Positions 63,162-64,000 of a stretch of 64,000 nucleotides of DNA are shown in pieces. Every line of letters starts with the position of its first letter. Position 1 is the first letter of the stretch. The position numbers and the translations under genes are program-made. The notes below the pieces were generated by a model, which worked only from the letters and a program-made list of their open reading frames with translations, did not search any database and was not told the DNA's origin. This DNA is from Burkholderia sp. WSM2230 (GTDB lineage Bacteria; Pseudomonadota; Gammaproteobacteria; Burkholderiales; Burkholderiaceae): positions 160,240 to 224,239 of the forward strand of contig NZ_AXAJ01000010.1 in NCBI RefSeq assembly GCF_000472445.1, read 5' to 3'.

Positions 63162-63221
63162 GACAACGGCGTCCCCCGAATACAGTCGCATGAGCGATTG
63201 CATCCGCGGGACGCTTTTTTA
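63162..63221 (+). promoter_or_regulatory. Second ANTAR-type leader (nirB): hexaloop hairpin and terminator
   Basis: GGAC-AACGGC-GTCC (63162-63175) is identical to the hairpin at 61489. GCGTCCC (63170) pairs with GGGACGC (63209-63215), followed by TTTTTT. The 16-nt block GGACAACGGCGTCCCC is the same in both leaders, while the spacers between the terminator arms differ. Confidence 0.7.
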
Positions 63222-63236
63222 TTGCCGGACACATCA

Positions 63237-64000
63237 TGTCGCGAACCGCATCGCAAACGAATGAAGCCTCTGTTATGAACGTGGTCGTTATCGGTCACGG
63301 AATGGTCGGGCACAAGCTCCTCGAATGTCTCGTGGACAACCCGCGCTCCGCGCTGCACATCACCGTGCTGTGCGAGGAGCCGCGTCCCGCCTACGACCGG
63401 GTGCATCTGTCCGAATTCTTTTCGGGCAAGTCCGCGGACGACCTCTCGCTCGTCGAGCCGGGCTTTTTCGAGCGCGAGAATGTGCTGCTCAAGCTGAACG
63501 CGAAGGCTGTTTCCATCGACCGGAACGCACGCACGGTCACGCTTGCGACGGGTGAAACGCTCTCCTACGACAAGCTCGTGATCGCGACCGGCTCATCGCC
63601 GTTCGTGCCGCCGGTGCAGGGCCGCGACCGGCGCGATTGCTTCGTCTACCGAACTATTGAAGACCTCGAGGCGATGCAGGAATGCGGCGCGCGCTCGAAG
63701 ACCGGCACGGTGGTCGGCGGCGGCCTGCTCGGTCTCGAATGCGCGAAGGCGCTGCGCGACATGGGCCTGCAAACGCACGTGGTCGAATTCGCGCCGCGCC
63801 TGATGGCGGTGCAGGTCGACGAAGGCGGCGGCCGGGTGCTGCGCACGAAGATCGAGGAACTCGGCGTGAGCGTGCATACGCACAAGAACACCACGGCGAT
63901 CGTCGACGGCGAAGCAGGCACGCACCGCATGCAGTTCGCGGACGGCACGCATCTGGACACCGACATGATCGTGTTCTCGGCGGGCATCCGCCCGCGCGAC
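63237..64000 (+). CDS. nirB: Nitrite reductase [NAD(P)H] large subunit, 5' part
   Basis: The ATG at 63237 opens a frame that runs off the window. The 254 visible residues form the FAD/NAD domain of assimilatory nitrite reductase: VVVIGHGMVGHKLLECLVDN (FAD), CEEPRPAYDRVHLSEFFSGK, VIATGSSPFVPPVQGRDRRD and TVVGGGLLGLECAKALRDMG (NAD). PAYDRVHLSEFF is characteristic of NirB. The Fe-S and siroheme parts lie outside the window. Confidence 0.92.

Overview
The window is high-GC, densely coded DNA whose gene families (GTG/TTG starts, outer-membrane porin of the beta-proteobacterial type, DUF3182, DUF2934 and DUF2784 genes, many LysR/IclR/AraC-controlled catabolic clusters) point to a Burkholderiaceae member, most like Paraburkholderia or Caballeronia. 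This assignment is an inference from gene content; no rRNA or tRNA was seen. The layout resembles an accessory, catabolism-rich part of a secondary replicon, except for the nitrate-assimilation genes at the right end.

Left part. Positions 185-10427 hold a long minus-strand catabolic operon: a DctA-type symporter, a carboxymuconolactone-decarboxylase-like protein, an SDR dehydrogenase, an amidohydrolase, an MFS permease, an SMP-30 lactonase, a ModA-like binding protein, two secreted alpha/beta-hydrolase paralogues without the nucleophile serine, and a second amidohydrolase followed by a decayed MFS gene. A divergent LysR gene (10753-11703) lies beyond a promoter region containing a 9-bp palindrome. 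A scar follows (11996-13140): fragments of an IS66 transposase, an MFS transporter tail and an acyl-CoA ligase tail.

Second cluster (13490-23177). A helix-turn-helix protein fused to a citrate-synthase fold that has lost two of three catalytic residues is divergent from a plus-strand cluster. That cluster encodes a bicupin, a DapA-family aldolase, a CMD/AhpD protein, an ornithine-cyclodeaminase-family protein, a porin, an AAHS-type MFS permease, a 4,5-dihydroxyphthalate-decarboxylase-like protein and an esterase. The pathway is not one I recognise. It ends in a MarR/HipA chimeric scar (23243-23927) and a group of small genes.

Middle. 25759-29520 is a D-tartrate cassette (LysR, TarD dehydratase, DctA-type symporter). 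30152-37648 encodes a secreted beta-propeller/phosphoesterase, a TonB-dependent receptor, a DUF3182 ATP-grasp-like protein and a hydrolase. 40443-47819 combines an enoyl-CoA hydratase, a PotD-like binding protein, an ATPase, a fused double permease, an acyl-CoA ligase and an IclR regulator, so it looks like uptake and CoA-activation of one substrate.

Right part. A TetR gene and ohr share three copies of one 20-bp operator (48451-49201). DUF485/ActP-type acetate permease genes, a VOC protein, a lone SsuA-like binding protein and an AraC/SDR pair follow. 56188-61136 is a 2-hydroxycarboxylate transporter with a sigma-54 promoter and a DctB/DctD-like two-component pair. From 61289 onward nitrate assimilation starts. 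The nitrate transporter and nirB (cut by the window end) each have an NtrC site, a sigma-54 promoter and a near-identical hexaloop-hairpin/terminator leader of the kind bound by ANTAR antiterminators (NasT/NasR).
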